A stretch of 64,000 bases of DNA, from assembly GCF_041261205.1 (NCBI RefSeq), contig NZ_JBGCCH010000019.1, forward strand, positions 115,749-179,748, read 5' to 3'. The notes under the pieces were generated by a model. That model was not told the DNA's origin. It saw only the letters and a program-made list of their open reading frames with translations, and did no database searches. Positions 25,951-35,416 of the stretch are shown one piece after another; position 1 is the stretch's first letter; each line of letters starts with the position of its first letter. A program made the translations under genes and the position numbers. The DNA comes from Catenulispora sp. MAP5-51 (GTDB taxonomy: Bacteria > Actinomycetota > Actinomycetes > Streptomycetales > Catenulisporaceae).

Positions 25951-28900
25951 ATGAGTACACATCCGTCCGAGCGCATCGAGTCCGCGGCCCTGCTGACCCC
26001 CGCGGGTCTGCGGGACGCGGTCGTCGCGCTGCTCGGGAACGACTGCGCCGACCTGGACGACGCCGAGGACCTGATCGGCGCGGGCCTGGACTCGATCGGC
26101 ATCATGCGGCTGGCCAACCGGCTGATCGGGGCCGGCGCCGAGGTCACGGCGGCCGAGCTGATGGACGAGCCGACGCTGGGGGCCTGGCTCGAGCTGGTGG
26201 GGGCCGGCGGCTCCGCCGACGACGCCGACGACGCCTGCCACGCAGCCCCCGAAGAACTCGCGAACATCGCAGTCCCCGAAGAAATTGCGCGCATCGCAGC
26301 TCCCGAGAAACTCGCGAACATCGCAGCCCTCGAAGAACTCGCGAACATCGCAGCCCCCGGACTCTCCTCCAAAGCCGGCGAGCCCTTCCCGCTGGCGACG
26401 ATGCAGCACGCGTACTGGGTCGGCCGCATGGGCGGCCACCCGCTGTCCGTCGCCAGCCACTTCTACTGCGAGTTCGACAGCGCCCACCTGGACGCCGACC
26501 GCCTGGAGCACGCCGCGCGCCTGCTCACCCGCCGCCATCCGATGCTGCGCGCGCAGTTCCTGGAGGACGGCCGGCAGCAGATCCTGCCCAGCAGCCCGTG
26601 GCCCGGCGTCACCCGCCACGACCTCAGCGGCGCCGGCGCCGAGGACGCCGCCCGCACCCTGCGGGCGGTCCGCGACCGGGAGTCCCACCGGCGCATGGCC
26701 GTGGACTCCGGCGAGGTCTTCGACATCCAGGTCTCCTGCCTGCCCGACGGCCGCTGCCGGCTGCACGTGAACGTCGACATGCTCGTCGCCGACGCCTGGA
26801 GCTTCCGCATCCTGCTCGGGGAGCTGGCCCGGCTCTACGCCGATCCCGACGTCGAGCTGCCGCCCCTGGCCTACGACACCGCGCGCTACCAGCGCGACAC
26901 CGCCGCCGAGGGCGAGCAGGCCGCCGAGCAGGCCTCGGCGTACTGGCGGGACCGCCTCGACACCCTGCCCGCGGCGCCGCAGCTGCCGCTGGCCGTCGAT
27001 CCCGCCGCGCTCAAGGCCCCGCGCGTGGGCCGGCGCGAGCACTGGCTGTCCGAGGCCGAGTACACGCGGCTGCGCGAGCTGTGCCGCGAGCACCGGGTGA
27101 CGGTCGCGATGGCGCTGGCGGCCGCGTTCGCCGACGTCGTCGGCCGCTGGTCGGTGGACCAGCGCTTCCTGCTGAACCTGCCGCTGTTCGACCGGCGTCC
27201 GGTGCACCCCGACGTGACCGGCCTGATCGGCGACTTCACCGGACTGCTCATGCTGGCCGTGGACGGCACCGACCAGGCCGCGTTCGCCGAGCAGGCTCGC
27301 CGGCTCCAGGAGAGCTTCCGCGCAGACGTCCGGCACGCCGCGTATCCCGGCGTCGCGGTGCTGCGCGACCTGGCACGGCGCCGCCCCGGTACCATGCCGT
27401 CGGCGCCGGTGGTGTTCACCAGCGCGCTCGGGCTCGGCGACCTGTTCGGCCCCGACGTGCGCGCGCAATTCGGCTCCTTGACATGGATGATCTCGCAGAC
27501 CGCGCAGGTCTGGCTGGACCACCAGGCCACCGAGGACGACGGCCGGCTGCTGCTGAACTGGGACGCGGTGGAGCCGCTGTTCCCGGCCGGCTGCCTGGAC
27601 GCCATGTTCGAGGCCTACGTCGCGGCGATCCGCTGGCTGCTGGATCCGGGTTCCGACTGGGGCGATCCGCTGCCGGCGGCCCTGCCCACAGCGCAGGCGC
27701 GGACCCGCGCCCGGGTCAACGACACCGCGACGCCGGTGCCGTCGGTGGCGCTGTTCGAGCCGTTCCTGGCCTGCGCCGAGGCCGCGCCGGAACGGCTGGC
27801 CCTGGCTTGGTGCGACGACAGCACCATGACTTACGGCGAGCTGGCCGGCTGCGCTCGCGGCCTGGCCCTGCAACTGCTGGAATCCGGCGTCCGGCCGAGC
27901 GAGCCGGTGGCCGTCACGCTGCCCAAGGGCCCGGCCCAGGTGATCGCTGTTCTCGGGGTCCTGATGGCCGGTTGCTGCTACGTCCCGGTCGGCGTCGACC
28001 AGCCGGCGGCCCGCCGCGACCACGTGTACGCCGCCGCCGGGGTGCGCCTGGTGATCAGCGACGACGACCTGCCCGATCCGCCCGAGGGCATCGACCAGGT
28101 GGTCTTCGGGGCTCCCGCCGCGCCCGGCGAGGGGGAGCTGCCGAAGGTCTCCGGCGACCAGCCGGCCTACCTGCTGTTCACCTCCGGCTCCACCGGCACG
28201 CCGAAGGGCGTGCTGATCCCGCACGCGGCGGCGGTGAACACCGTCACCGATATCAACACCCGCTGCGGGATCGGCCCGCAGGACCGGGTTTTGGCGGTAT
28301 CAGCGCTCGACTTCGACCTCTCCGTGTACGACCTGTTCGGGGTGCTCTCCGTCGGCGGTGCTGCGGTGCTGATCAACGAGGAGGAGCGCCGGGACGCGCG
28401 GCGCTGGCTGGACCTGGTCCGGTGGTGGGACGTCACGCTGTGGCAGACCGTGCCGGCGCTGCTCGACATGCTGCTGATGGCCGCCGAGGCCGACGACGAG
28501 TCCGCTGGCGGCCTGGGCGCATTGCGCTGGGCACTGGTCGGCGGCGACTGGCCCGGCCTGGACCTGGCCGGACGCCTGGCGGTCCAGGCCCCCGGCAGCA
28601 GGCTGGCCGCGCTCGGCGGGACCACCGAGACCGCGATCCACTCCACCTGGTACCAGGTAGATCGCATACCGCCCGATTGGGTGTCAGTGCCCTGGGGCAC
28701 GCCGCTGGGCAACGTCCGCTGCCGGGTCGTGGACGGCCTGGGCCGCGACCGCCCCGACTGGGTGCCCGGCGAGCTGTGGATCGGCGGCGCCTCGGTGGCG
28801 CTGGGCTATCACGGCGACGCCGAACGGACGCGGCGGCAGTTCGTCGAGCACGACGGCACGCGCTGGTACCGCACCGGCGACATCGCCCGCTACCGCCCCG

Positions 28901-29697
28901 ACGGGCTGCTGGAGTTCCTCGGCCGCGACGACCACCAGGTGAAGATCCGCGGCCACCGCATCGAGTTGGGCGAGGTGGAAGCGGCATGCCACGCGTGCCC
29001 CGGCGTCGAGCGAGCGGTCGCGGTGGGCATCGGGGAGCGGGGCCGCCGGCAGCTGGCCGTCGCGGTCTCGGTCGCGGCCGGCGACGGCGGCGGTGAGGGC
29101 GCCGGTGCCGGCGGCGCTGACAGTGCCGGAACCGGCGGTGGCGGTGCCGGTGCCGGCGGTGCCGGAAGCAGCGGCGCCAACGGTGCCGGCAGTGCCCGAA
29201 GCAGCGGCGCCAACGGTGCCGGCAGTGCCCGAAGCAGCAGCGCCGGCGATACCGACATCCGCCACCTCGTCGCCCGCCTGCGCGCCGTGCTCGCCGAACG
29301 TCTGCCCTCGTACATGATCCCCGAGCACGTCGCCGTGCTCACCGACCTGCCGCTGAGCCCGAACGGCAAGATCGACCGGGCCGCGATCGCCCGGCTGCTC
29401 GCCGAGCGCCGCCCGGTCGGGAGCGGCGCCGCCGCACCGCCGGCCGGGCCGGTCGAGCAGGCCCTGTCGGAGATCTGGAGCCGGCTGCTGGACGTCGCCG
29501 ACGTCGGCCGCGACCAGAGCTTCTTCACCCTGGGCGGGGACAGTCTGCTCGCCACCCGTTTCATTCAGGAGACGCGCCGCGCCACCGGCTGGGACATCTC
29601 ACTGCGCCAGCTGTTCGACGCGCCCACCATCGGCGAGTTGGCGGCCGTGGTCGCCGACCGGCCCGACGGGGTGCCGATGGAGGAGGGGGTCCTGTGA
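25951..29697 (+). CDS. NRPS1: aryl carrier - heterocyclization (Cy) - adenylation - PCP
   Basis: A 1,248-residue assembly-line enzyme. An aryl carrier domain covers about 10-88 (LIGAGLDSIGIMRLANRL, Ser near 48). Then come a linker of 9-residue repeats (about 101-136) and a Cy domain (about 145-560) with D-x4-D-x2-S as DMLVADAWS. The A domain covers about 620-1140 (LLFTSGSTGTPKGV, GRDDHQVKIRGHRIELGEVE, LSPNGKIDR), and a PCP follows at about 1165-1235 (LGGDSLLATRF). Counting from known A domains, the specificity residues read D-L-Y-Q-L-G-L-I-H-K. This is close to the Cys code but has Q, G and H where Cys has N, S and W; the G/H pair resembles Thr domains. It should accept an aryl starter, condense it with Cys (or Thr/Ser) and cyclize to a thiazoline (or oxazoline), as PchE/HMWP2 do. 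GTGA overlap couples it to NRPS2. Confidence 0.93.
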   Translation: MSTHPSERIESAALLTPAGLRDAVVALLGNDCADLDDAEDLIGAGLDSIGIMRLANRLIGAGAEVTAAELMDEPTLGAWLELVGAGGSADDADDACHAAPEELANIAVPEEIARIAAPEKLANIAALEELANIAAPGLSSKAGEPFPLATMQHAYWVGRMGGHPLSVASHFYCEFDSAHLDADRLEHAARLLTRRHPMLRAQFLEDGRQQILPSSPWPGVTRHDLSGAGAEDAARTLRAVRDRESHRRMAVDSGEVFDIQVSCLPDGRCRLHVNVDMLVADAWSFRILLGELARLYADPDVELPPLAYDTARYQRDTAAEGEQAAEQASAYWRDRLDTLPAAPQLPLAVDPAALKAPRVGRREHWLSEAEYTRLRELCREHRVTVAMALAAAFADVVGRWSVDQRFLLNLPLFDRRPVHPDVTGLIGDFTGLLMLAVDGTDQAAFAEQARRLQESFRADVRHAAYPGVAVLRDLARRRPGTMPSAPVVFTSALGLGDLFGPDVRAQFGSLTWMISQTAQVWLDHQATEDDGRLLLNWDAVEPLFPAGCLDAMFEAYVAAIRWLLDPGSDWGDPLPAALPTAQARTRARVNDTATPVPSVALFEPFLACAEAAPERLALAWCDDSTMTYGELAGCARGLALQLLESGVRPSEPVAVTLPKGPAQVIAVLGVLMAGCCYVPVGVDQPAARRDHVYAAAGVRLVISDDDLPDPPEGIDQVVFGAPAAPGEGELPKVSGDQPAYLLFTSGSTGTPKGVLIPHAAAVNTVTDINTRCGIGPQDRVLAVSALDFDLSVYDLFGVLSVGGAAVLINEEERRDARRWLDLVRWWDVTLWQTVPALLDMLLMAAEADDESAGGLGALRWALVGGDWPGLDLAGRLAVQAPGSRLAALGGTTETAIHSTWYQVDRIPPDWVSVPWGTPLGNVRCRVVDGLGRDRPDWVPGELWIGGASVALGYHGDAERTRRQFVEHDGTRWYRTGDIARYRPDGLLEFLGRDDHQVKIRGHRIELGEVEAACHACPGVERAVAVGIGERGRRQLAVAVSVAAGDGGGEGAGAGGADSAGTGGGGAGAGGAGSSGANGAGSARSSGANGAGSARSSSAGDTDIRHLVARLRAVLAERLPSYMIPEHVAVLTDLPLSPNGKIDRAAIARLLAERRPVGSGAAAPPAGPVEQALSEIWSRLLDVADVGRDQSFFTLGGDSLLATRFIQETRRATGWDISLRQLFDAPTIGELAAVVADRPDGVPMEEGVL
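26251..26359 (+). repeat. 27-base tandem repeat in the NRPS1 carrier-Cy linker
   Basis: Four units of 27 bases encode E-E-L-A-N-I-A-x-P nonapeptides (EELANIAVP, EEIARIAAP, EKLANIAAL, EELANIAAP). The array is alpha-helix-favouring and forms the linker between the aryl carrier and Cy domains. Confidence 0.9.
29167..29232 (+). repeat. 33-base perfect tandem repeat in NRPS1
   Basis: Two identical 33-base units encode S-S-G-A-N-G-A-G-S-A-R. They are preceded by a longer Gly/Ala/Ser-rich stretch from 29092. The insertion lies in the small C-terminal subdomain of the A domain, before the A10 motif. Confidence 0.9.
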
Positions 29698-32600
29698 CCG
29701 ACACCGTGACCGACACCGTGATCGAGACCGATGTGGATCTGGCGGCGCTCGTCGCGCGCCTGGAATCAGTCGGCGTCCAGCTGTGGGAGGACGGCGGCCA
29801 GATCCGCTTCCGCGCCCCGGTCGGCGCCCTGACCGACCAGGACCGCACCACGCTGCGCGCGCACCGCACCGCCCTGGCCGAGTTCCTGCGGGACGACGTC
29901 TCCGGCGAGCAGCTCGTGCCCGACCCGGCAAACGCGCACTCACCCTTTCCCCTGACCGACGTCCAGGCCGCATATCTACTCGGTCGCAGCAGTGCCCTGG
30001 ACTACGGCGACGTCGGCTGCCAGGTCTATCTCGAAGCCGTCTTCAACGACGCCGAGTTCGACGCCCCCCGCATCGCCGCCGCCTGGCAGGCCCTGATCGA
30101 CCGGCACCCGATGCTCCGCGCGGTCGTCGACGAGCGGGGCCACCAGCAGGTACTGGCCGAGGTCCCGCGCTACGACATGCCGGTCCTTGACCTGCGCTCG
30201 CACGTCCCCGACGCCGCCGCCGAGGCAGTGCTGGAGGTCCGCGAGCAGCTGTGCCGCCGGGACTACCAGCCCGACCACTGGCCGCTGTTCGACGTCCGGG
30301 CCAGCCTGACCGGCACCGGCGCCGTCCTGCACCTGTCCTTCGACCTGCTGATCGCCGACTTCATGAGCATCCAGCTGCTGCTGGACGAGCTGTACGAGCT
30401 CTACCACACCCCCGAGCAGCCCCTGGCAGAGCTCGAAGTCACCTACCGCGACTACGCCGTGGCCGAGCGCCGCCGCCGCGACCGGCGCGGCTACCTGCGG
30501 GCCCGTGACTACTGGCGCGGGCGCATCGACACCCTGCCCACCGCCCCCGCACTGCCCACGCTCGACCGGCCCCAGACCCGCGGATCGGCGGCCTTCCGCC
30601 GCCGGCAGACCGAGCTGGCGCCGCGGCAGTGGGCGGCGTTGCGCGCCCACTGCGCCGCGCGCGGGCTGACCCCGTCCGGTGCGGTGCTGGCCGCCTACGC
30701 CGAGACCCTGGGCCGCTGGACCCGCCAGGACCGGTTCTGCCTCAGCGTCACCCTGCTCAACCGGCTCCCGCTGCACCCGCGGGTCGAGGCGCTGGTCGGC
30801 GACTTCACGACGGTCGACGTGCTCGAAGTCGCCCAGGACCCGGACGCCGCCTTCACCGCGCGGGCCCGCCAGACCCAGGCGCAACTGTGGGCCGACATGG
30901 ACCACCTGTCCTACTCCGGCGTGGAGGTGCTGCGCGAGGTCGGCCGGCGCCGCGGACGTGCCGCCGCCCTGATGCCGGTGGTCTTCACCAGCGCCATCGC
31001 CCTGAACGACGAGGGCCGCGAGCCCCGCTTCTGGCGCGACGCGACCCTGGCCGCCGGGCTCACCCAGACCCCGCAGGTGTGGATCGACTGCCAGGTCATG
31101 GTGCGCGGCGGCGCGCTGGCGGTGAACTGGGACGTGCGCGACGGCGTGTTCCCGCCCGGCCTGGTCGACGCCATGTTCGAGGCCTTCGAAGCGCTGTTGC
31201 TGCGCCTGGCCGCCGAGGAATCGGCGTGGGACATCCCGGCCGAGCTGCCATTGCCGACTGCACAGGCCGAACGTCGCCGCGAAGCGAACGACACCGGCGA
31301 CGCCGAGATCGAAGCACGCACGCAGAATGCCTTGCTGCACCACGCATTGCTGGACCAAGCCCGGAACCGGCCGGACCAGCCAGCCGTGATCAGCGCATCG
31401 GGCACGGTCACCTACGGCGAATTGCTGGGGCGCGCTGCCGCCGTGGCGCGGGAGTTGGGAACAGAGTCGGACGCCCCGGTCGCGGTCGTGATGGATCGCG
31501 GGCCGGAACAAGTCATCGGCGTGCTCGGCGCTCTGCTGGCCGGGCGTACCTATCTGCCCATCGACAGCACCCAGCCAGCCGCTCGCAGAAACCTGATGCT
31601 CGCCGACGCCGGCGTGCGCGACGTCCTCACCCAAAGCTGGCTGCTCGACGGCCCCGAATGGCCTGAGCGAACACAGATCCGGCGCCACGCGATCGACGAG
31701 GTGGCGGCGCTCGTCGATCCCGAATCCCACGTGATCTCGGCCGAGACCGCCACCCCCGATTCCATCGCCTACGTGATCTACACATCCGGCTCGACCGGCG
31801 CGCCCAAGGGCGTCCAGATCACCCATCGCAGTGCCCTGAACACCATCGAGGACATCAATGCCCGCTTCGGCGTCGGCCGCAGTGACAGCGTCCTGGGCCT
31901 GGCGAACCTGGGCTTCGACCTGTCGGTCTACGACATCTTCGGCGTCCTGGGCGCCGGCGGTCGGCTGGTGCTGCCCGACCACGAGCGGCGCGGCGACCCG
32001 ACGCACTGGGCGCAGGTCGTCGCCGAGAACGGCGTCACCGTCTGGAACTCGGTGCCCGCCCAGATGCAGATGCTCACCGACTACCTGGAGTCCGACGCCG
32101 ATGCTGATGCCGACGCCGAAGCCGCCGTCGGATCCCTGCGCTTGGCACTGCTCAGCGGCGACTGGATCCCGGTGACGCTGCCCGACCGGGCCCGCCGGCG
32201 AATCCCCGGCCTCGCGGTGATCAGCCTCGGCGGTGCCACCGAGGCCGCGATCTGGTCGATCTGGCATCCGGTCGGCGAGGTGCCCGAGGGTGCGCGCAGC
32301 ATCCCGTACGGCAAGCCGCTGGCGAATCAGACCTTTCACGTCCTGGACCCCTGGCTGCGCGACTGCCCCGACGGCGTCACCGGCGAGCTGTACATCGGCG
32401 GCGTGGGCCTGGCCGCCGGATATCTCGGCGACCCCGAACGCACCGCGGCCCGCTTCATCGTCGATCCGCGCACCGGTCGGCGGCTGTACCGCACCGGGGA
32501 CCTCGGCCGCTATATGCCCGACGGCGAGATCGAGTTCCTCGGCCGCGAGGACACGCAGGTGAAGATCCGCGGCCACCGCATCGAGCTGGCCGAGATCGAG

Positions 32601-34340
32601 GCCGCGCTGCTGGCCCAGCCCGGCGTCGCCGAGGCCGCGGTCGTGACGGACGGCACCGGGCCCTTCGACCGCAAGCTCGTCGGCTTCGTCGCCGGCGGCC
32701 CCCGGTCGGCCGATGCCGTCACCGCCGACGTTCCGGCGCGCACCGAACTCGCCCGGATCGCCGAACACGCCGGCGAGGAGGTCGTGGCGGACGTCGATCG
32801 CGAAGGCTACGTCGCCTACCTGCGCCACCTGGACGCTCTGGCGTTGCAGTCGATGCTGGCCGCTTTCCGCGAAGGCGGCCTGTTGGGACCCGGCGAGGCG
32901 CACACCTCGCAGGAAGTCCAGGACCGGATGCAGACCGCGTCCCGCAACCGGCGCGTGGTCCGGCGCTGGCTGCGGGCCCTGGCCGACAACGGCCTGCTGA
33001 GCTACGACCCGGCTACGGAGACCTACAGCAGCCTGACCTACTACGACTCCGATGCCGCTGCCGCCATCGCCGCCGGCTGGGACGAGGCCGACGCCCTCCA
33101 GGCCCGCTTCGACCCCGCCTCGGTCAAGGTCCACGACTACTTCAAGGCCAGCACCGGCCGCCTGCCCGAAGTACTCCGCAGCGACGGCGCCGACGCCGTG
33201 CAGCTGCTGTTCCCGCAGGGCCGGACGGACGTCACAGAGTCCTTGTACAACGTGACCCTGTTCAACCGCTGGGCCAACCAGGTCCTGACCGCCGCGATCT
33301 GCCATCTCGCGGGCTCTCCGGAGCGGACACGGCCGCTGCGCGTCCTCGAAGTCGGCGCCGGCGTCGGCGGGACCAGCCGCGACGTCATACCCGCTCTGGC
33401 CGGGTACGAGGTCGACTATCTGTTCACCGACCTGTCCCAGTTCTTCCTCGGCGCGGCGCGCACCACCTTCCAGGCCTATCCCTGGGTCCGGTACGCCACG
33501 TTCGACGTCGACACCGACTACCGCGCACAGGGGATGGCGGCGAACTCCTTCGACGTGATCCTGCTCGGCGACGTCATGCACGCCACCCACCACGTCGGCC
33601 GGACGCTGGCCACGCTGCGCGAGCTGCTCGCGCCCGGCGGCTGGCTGCTGTTCGCCGAGATGACCCGCGACCACTACCAGATCATGACCTCGATGGAGCT
33701 GCTGCTCATCGACGAGGGCAGCGCCGGCGACTTCGCCGACCTGCGGCGCGGCAAGGACCAGACCTTCGTCGGCCACGAGGACTGGCTGCGCCTGCTCGCC
33801 CGCTCCGGCGACGAACTGGCCTTCGCCCTGCCCCGCGACGACGACGCGCTGTCCGGGACCGGGCTTCGCGTCTACGCCGAGCAGGTCAAGACCGACCGGA
33901 TCCGCCTTGATCCGCACCGGATCCTGGACGAGGCCGCGGTCCGGCTGCCCGCGGCGATGGTGCCCGGAGCGGTGCACGTCCTGGACCGGCTCCCGCTGAC
34001 CGCCAACGGCAAGACCGACCGCGAGCGCCTCAGCAGCCTGATTCCGAAGACGGCGCAGGACCGCGCCGACGGCGACGCCGGCGAAGCCGATGAACTCGCC
34101 GACGACCTGGAACGCCGGATCGCCCGCCAATGGGAGGAGGTCCTGGCCCTGCCCCGCGTGGGCCGCACCCTGGGCTTCTTCGAGGCCGGCGGCGACTCGC
34201 TGCTGGCCACCCGGCTCACCACCGCCCTGCTCGACCACGTCCCGGAGGCCAAACCGGTGGACTTCGCCGTGCTGCTGCGGCTGATCCTGGAAGGGCCCTC
34301 GGTGCTGACCCTCGCCGCCCAGCTGCGGCCGGCACCGTGA
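29694..34340 (+). CDS. NRPS2: TubC docking - Cy - adenylation with embedded methyltransferase - PCP
   Basis: A 1,548-residue enzyme. Residues about 10-72 form a TubC-type docking domain (DLAALVARLESVGVQLWEDG...). The Cy domain covers about 84-520, with D-x4-D-x2-S as DLLIADFMS near 215. The A domain starts near 560 (YVIYTSGSTGAPKGVQ, KIRGHRIELAEIEAAL). A methyltransferase of about 350 residues is inserted between A8 and A10, with SAM motif LEVGAGVGGTS near 1216. The A10 motif LTANGKTDRERL is near 1435 and the PCP serine (GGDSLLATRL) near 1500. The specificity residues read D-L-Y-N-L-S-L-I-W-K, the standard cysteine code. It should add Cys, cyclize it and probably N-methylate the reduced ring, as PchF does. 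No thioesterase domain follows the PCP. It starts at GTG 29694 overlapping the NRPS1 stop. The N-terminus has a short 12-base repeat (T-D-T-V). Confidence 0.94.
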   Translation: MTDTVTDTVIETDVDLAALVARLESVGVQLWEDGGQIRFRAPVGALTDQDRTTLRAHRTALAEFLRDDVSGEQLVPDPANAHSPFPLTDVQAAYLLGRSSALDYGDVGCQVYLEAVFNDAEFDAPRIAAAWQALIDRHPMLRAVVDERGHQQVLAEVPRYDMPVLDLRSHVPDAAAEAVLEVREQLCRRDYQPDHWPLFDVRASLTGTGAVLHLSFDLLIADFMSIQLLLDELYELYHTPEQPLAELEVTYRDYAVAERRRRDRRGYLRARDYWRGRIDTLPTAPALPTLDRPQTRGSAAFRRRQTELAPRQWAALRAHCAARGLTPSGAVLAAYAETLGRWTRQDRFCLSVTLLNRLPLHPRVEALVGDFTTVDVLEVAQDPDAAFTARARQTQAQLWADMDHLSYSGVEVLREVGRRRGRAAALMPVVFTSAIALNDEGREPRFWRDATLAAGLTQTPQVWIDCQVMVRGGALAVNWDVRDGVFPPGLVDAMFEAFEALLLRLAAEESAWDIPAELPLPTAQAERRREANDTGDAEIEARTQNALLHHALLDQARNRPDQPAVISASGTVTYGELLGRAAAVARELGTESDAPVAVVMDRGPEQVIGVLGALLAGRTYLPIDSTQPAARRNLMLADAGVRDVLTQSWLLDGPEWPERTQIRRHAIDEVAALVDPESHVISAETATPDSIAYVIYTSGSTGAPKGVQITHRSALNTIEDINARFGVGRSDSVLGLANLGFDLSVYDIFGVLGAGGRLVLPDHERRGDPTHWAQVVAENGVTVWNSVPAQMQMLTDYLESDADADADAEAAVGSLRLALLSGDWIPVTLPDRARRRIPGLAVISLGGATEAAIWSIWHPVGEVPEGARSIPYGKPLANQTFHVLDPWLRDCPDGVTGELYIGGVGLAAGYLGDPERTAARFIVDPRTGRRLYRTGDLGRYMPDGEIEFLGREDTQVKIRGHRIELAEIEAALLAQPGVAEAAVVTDGTGPFDRKLVGFVAGGPRSADAVTADVPARTELARIAEHAGEEVVADVDREGYVAYLRHLDALALQSMLAAFREGGLLGPGEAHTSQEVQDRMQTASRNRRVVRRWLRALADNGLLSYDPATETYSSLTYYDSDAAAAIAAGWDEADALQARFDPASVKVHDYFKASTGRLPEVLRSDGADAVQLLFPQGRTDVTESLYNVTLFNRWANQVLTAAICHLAGSPERTRPLRVLEVGAGVGGTSRDVIPALAGYEVDYLFTDLSQFFLGAARTTFQAYPWVRYATFDVDTDYRAQGMAANSFDVILLGDVMHATHHVGRTLATLRELLAPGGWLLFAEMTRDHYQIMTSMELLLIDEGSAGDFADLRRGKDQTFVGHEDWLRLLARSGDELAFALPRDDDALSGTGLRVYAEQVKTDRIRLDPHRILDEAAVRLPAAMVPGAVHVLDRLPLTANGKTDRERLSSLIPKTAQDRADGDAGEADELADDLERRIARQWEEVLALPRVGRTLGFFEAGGDSLLATRLTTALLDHVPEAKPVDFAVLLRLILEGPSVLTLAAQLRPAP

Positions 34341-35416
34341 AGGCGGCCGTCGGCCTCATCGGCGGCTACGGCGCGGTCGGCCGCGCCGCCGCCGCGCAGC
34401 TGGCCGCCTGGGGACGCGGGCCGGTGCTGATCGCCGGGCGGGACGCGGCGCGCGCCGACGTGGTGCTGGACCTGGACGACGGCGATGCCCTGGCAGCGTT
34501 CTGCGACCAGGTGGAGGTGACGGTCAACTGCTCTGGGCCCTCCTACCGGGTCCTGGACCGGGTCGCACGTGCGGCGCTGGCTGCCGGCTCGCACTACGTC
34601 GATCCCGGCGGCGACGATCCGGTCCACGATCTCCTGGCCGAGGTAGACACGGTCGCGAAAACCGTTGTCCTGTCAGCGGGCATGCTTCCCGGCCTGACCG
34701 GACTGCTGCCTCGGGCCTTGGCGGTCGGCACGGGCGCCGAGCCGACGTCCCTCACCGGCTACGTCGGCGGCCGTGACCGTTTCACCGCCGTCGCCGCCGC
34801 CGACTACCTCGCCTCCCTGCACAACGGCTTCGGCCGTCCCAACCAGGCCTGGCGTGCCGGGCGCCGCAGCGAGCAGGCGTTGTCCCCGCTGTTCGACGTC
34901 GACCTCCCGCACTTCCCCGACGCGGCCGCCGCCCACCCCTACCTCAGCACCGAGATGGAGCGCCTGGCCCGGCGGCTGCGGATCAGTGATCTGACCTTCT
35001 ACAACGTCTTCCTCGGCAAGCACCTGCTCGCCGCGCTCGCCGAACCGGCCGGCGACAAGAACGACGGGAGCGACGACAGCATCGACCGCCTCACCGCCGC
35101 CGCCGACCTGGACCTGCTCGGCCGCGATCCCCATCAGCGCCTGGTGTTCCACCTCGACGCGCGCGACGGGACCCGAGCTGCTCTGGTGCTCTCCGGCCAC
35201 GGCGCCAGCGAGCTCACCGGAGCCACCGTCGCGCTGGCGGCGTGCGCGGTCCTGGACGGTGCCGTGCCGTCCGGCGTGCACTTCGCCGCGGACGTGCTGG
35301 ATCCGCTGTGGGCCGTGGAACGGTTGCGGACCGCCGCGGCCGTGCAGGCGATCGAGATTTACGAGACGGTGACCGCGCCGCAGGACGCATCAGGCTTCGA
35401 GGAGGGCGAGCTGTGA
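34337..35416 (+). CDS. saccharopine-dehydrogenase-like NAD(P)-binding protein, putative thiazoline reductase
   Basis: A 359-residue protein starting at GTG 34337 in a GTGA overlap with NRPS2. The N-terminal Rossmann motif is GLIGGYGAVGRAAAAQL, followed by VTVNCSGPSYRVLDRVARAALAAGSHYVDPGGD, the pattern of saccharopine dehydrogenase-type reductases. The position right behind a Cy-A-MT-PCP module is that of PchG/Irp3, which reduce a carrier-bound thiazoline to a thiazolidine before N-methylation. The function is inferred from this context. The known PchG/Irp3 enzymes belong to another dehydrogenase family, so this may be a convergent replacement. It is coupled by GTGA to the thioesterase gene. 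Confidence 0.78.
   Translation: MKAAVGLIGGYGAVGRAAAAQLAAWGRGPVLIAGRDAARADVVLDLDDGDALAAFCDQVEVTVNCSGPSYRVLDRVARAALAAGSHYVDPGGDDPVHDLLAEVDTVAKTVVLSAGMLPGLTGLLPRALAVGTGAEPTSLTGYVGGRDRFTAVAAADYLASLHNGFGRPNQAWRAGRRSEQALSPLFDVDLPHFPDAAAAHPYLSTEMERLARRLRISDLTFYNVFLGKHLLAALAEPAGDKNDGSDDSIDRLTAAADLDLLGRDPHQRLVFHLDARDGTRAALVLSGHGASELTGATVALAACAVLDGAVPSGVHFAADVLDPLWAVERLRTAAAVQAIEIYETVTAPQDASGFEEGEL

Noticed and set aside
29976..34238. Open frame of 1,420 codons on the minus strand opposite NRPS2
   Set aside because: It is a by-product of high third-position GC on the coding strand; composition is Gly/Val/Asp/Gln/His-rich with no domain and it lies fully inside NRPS2.
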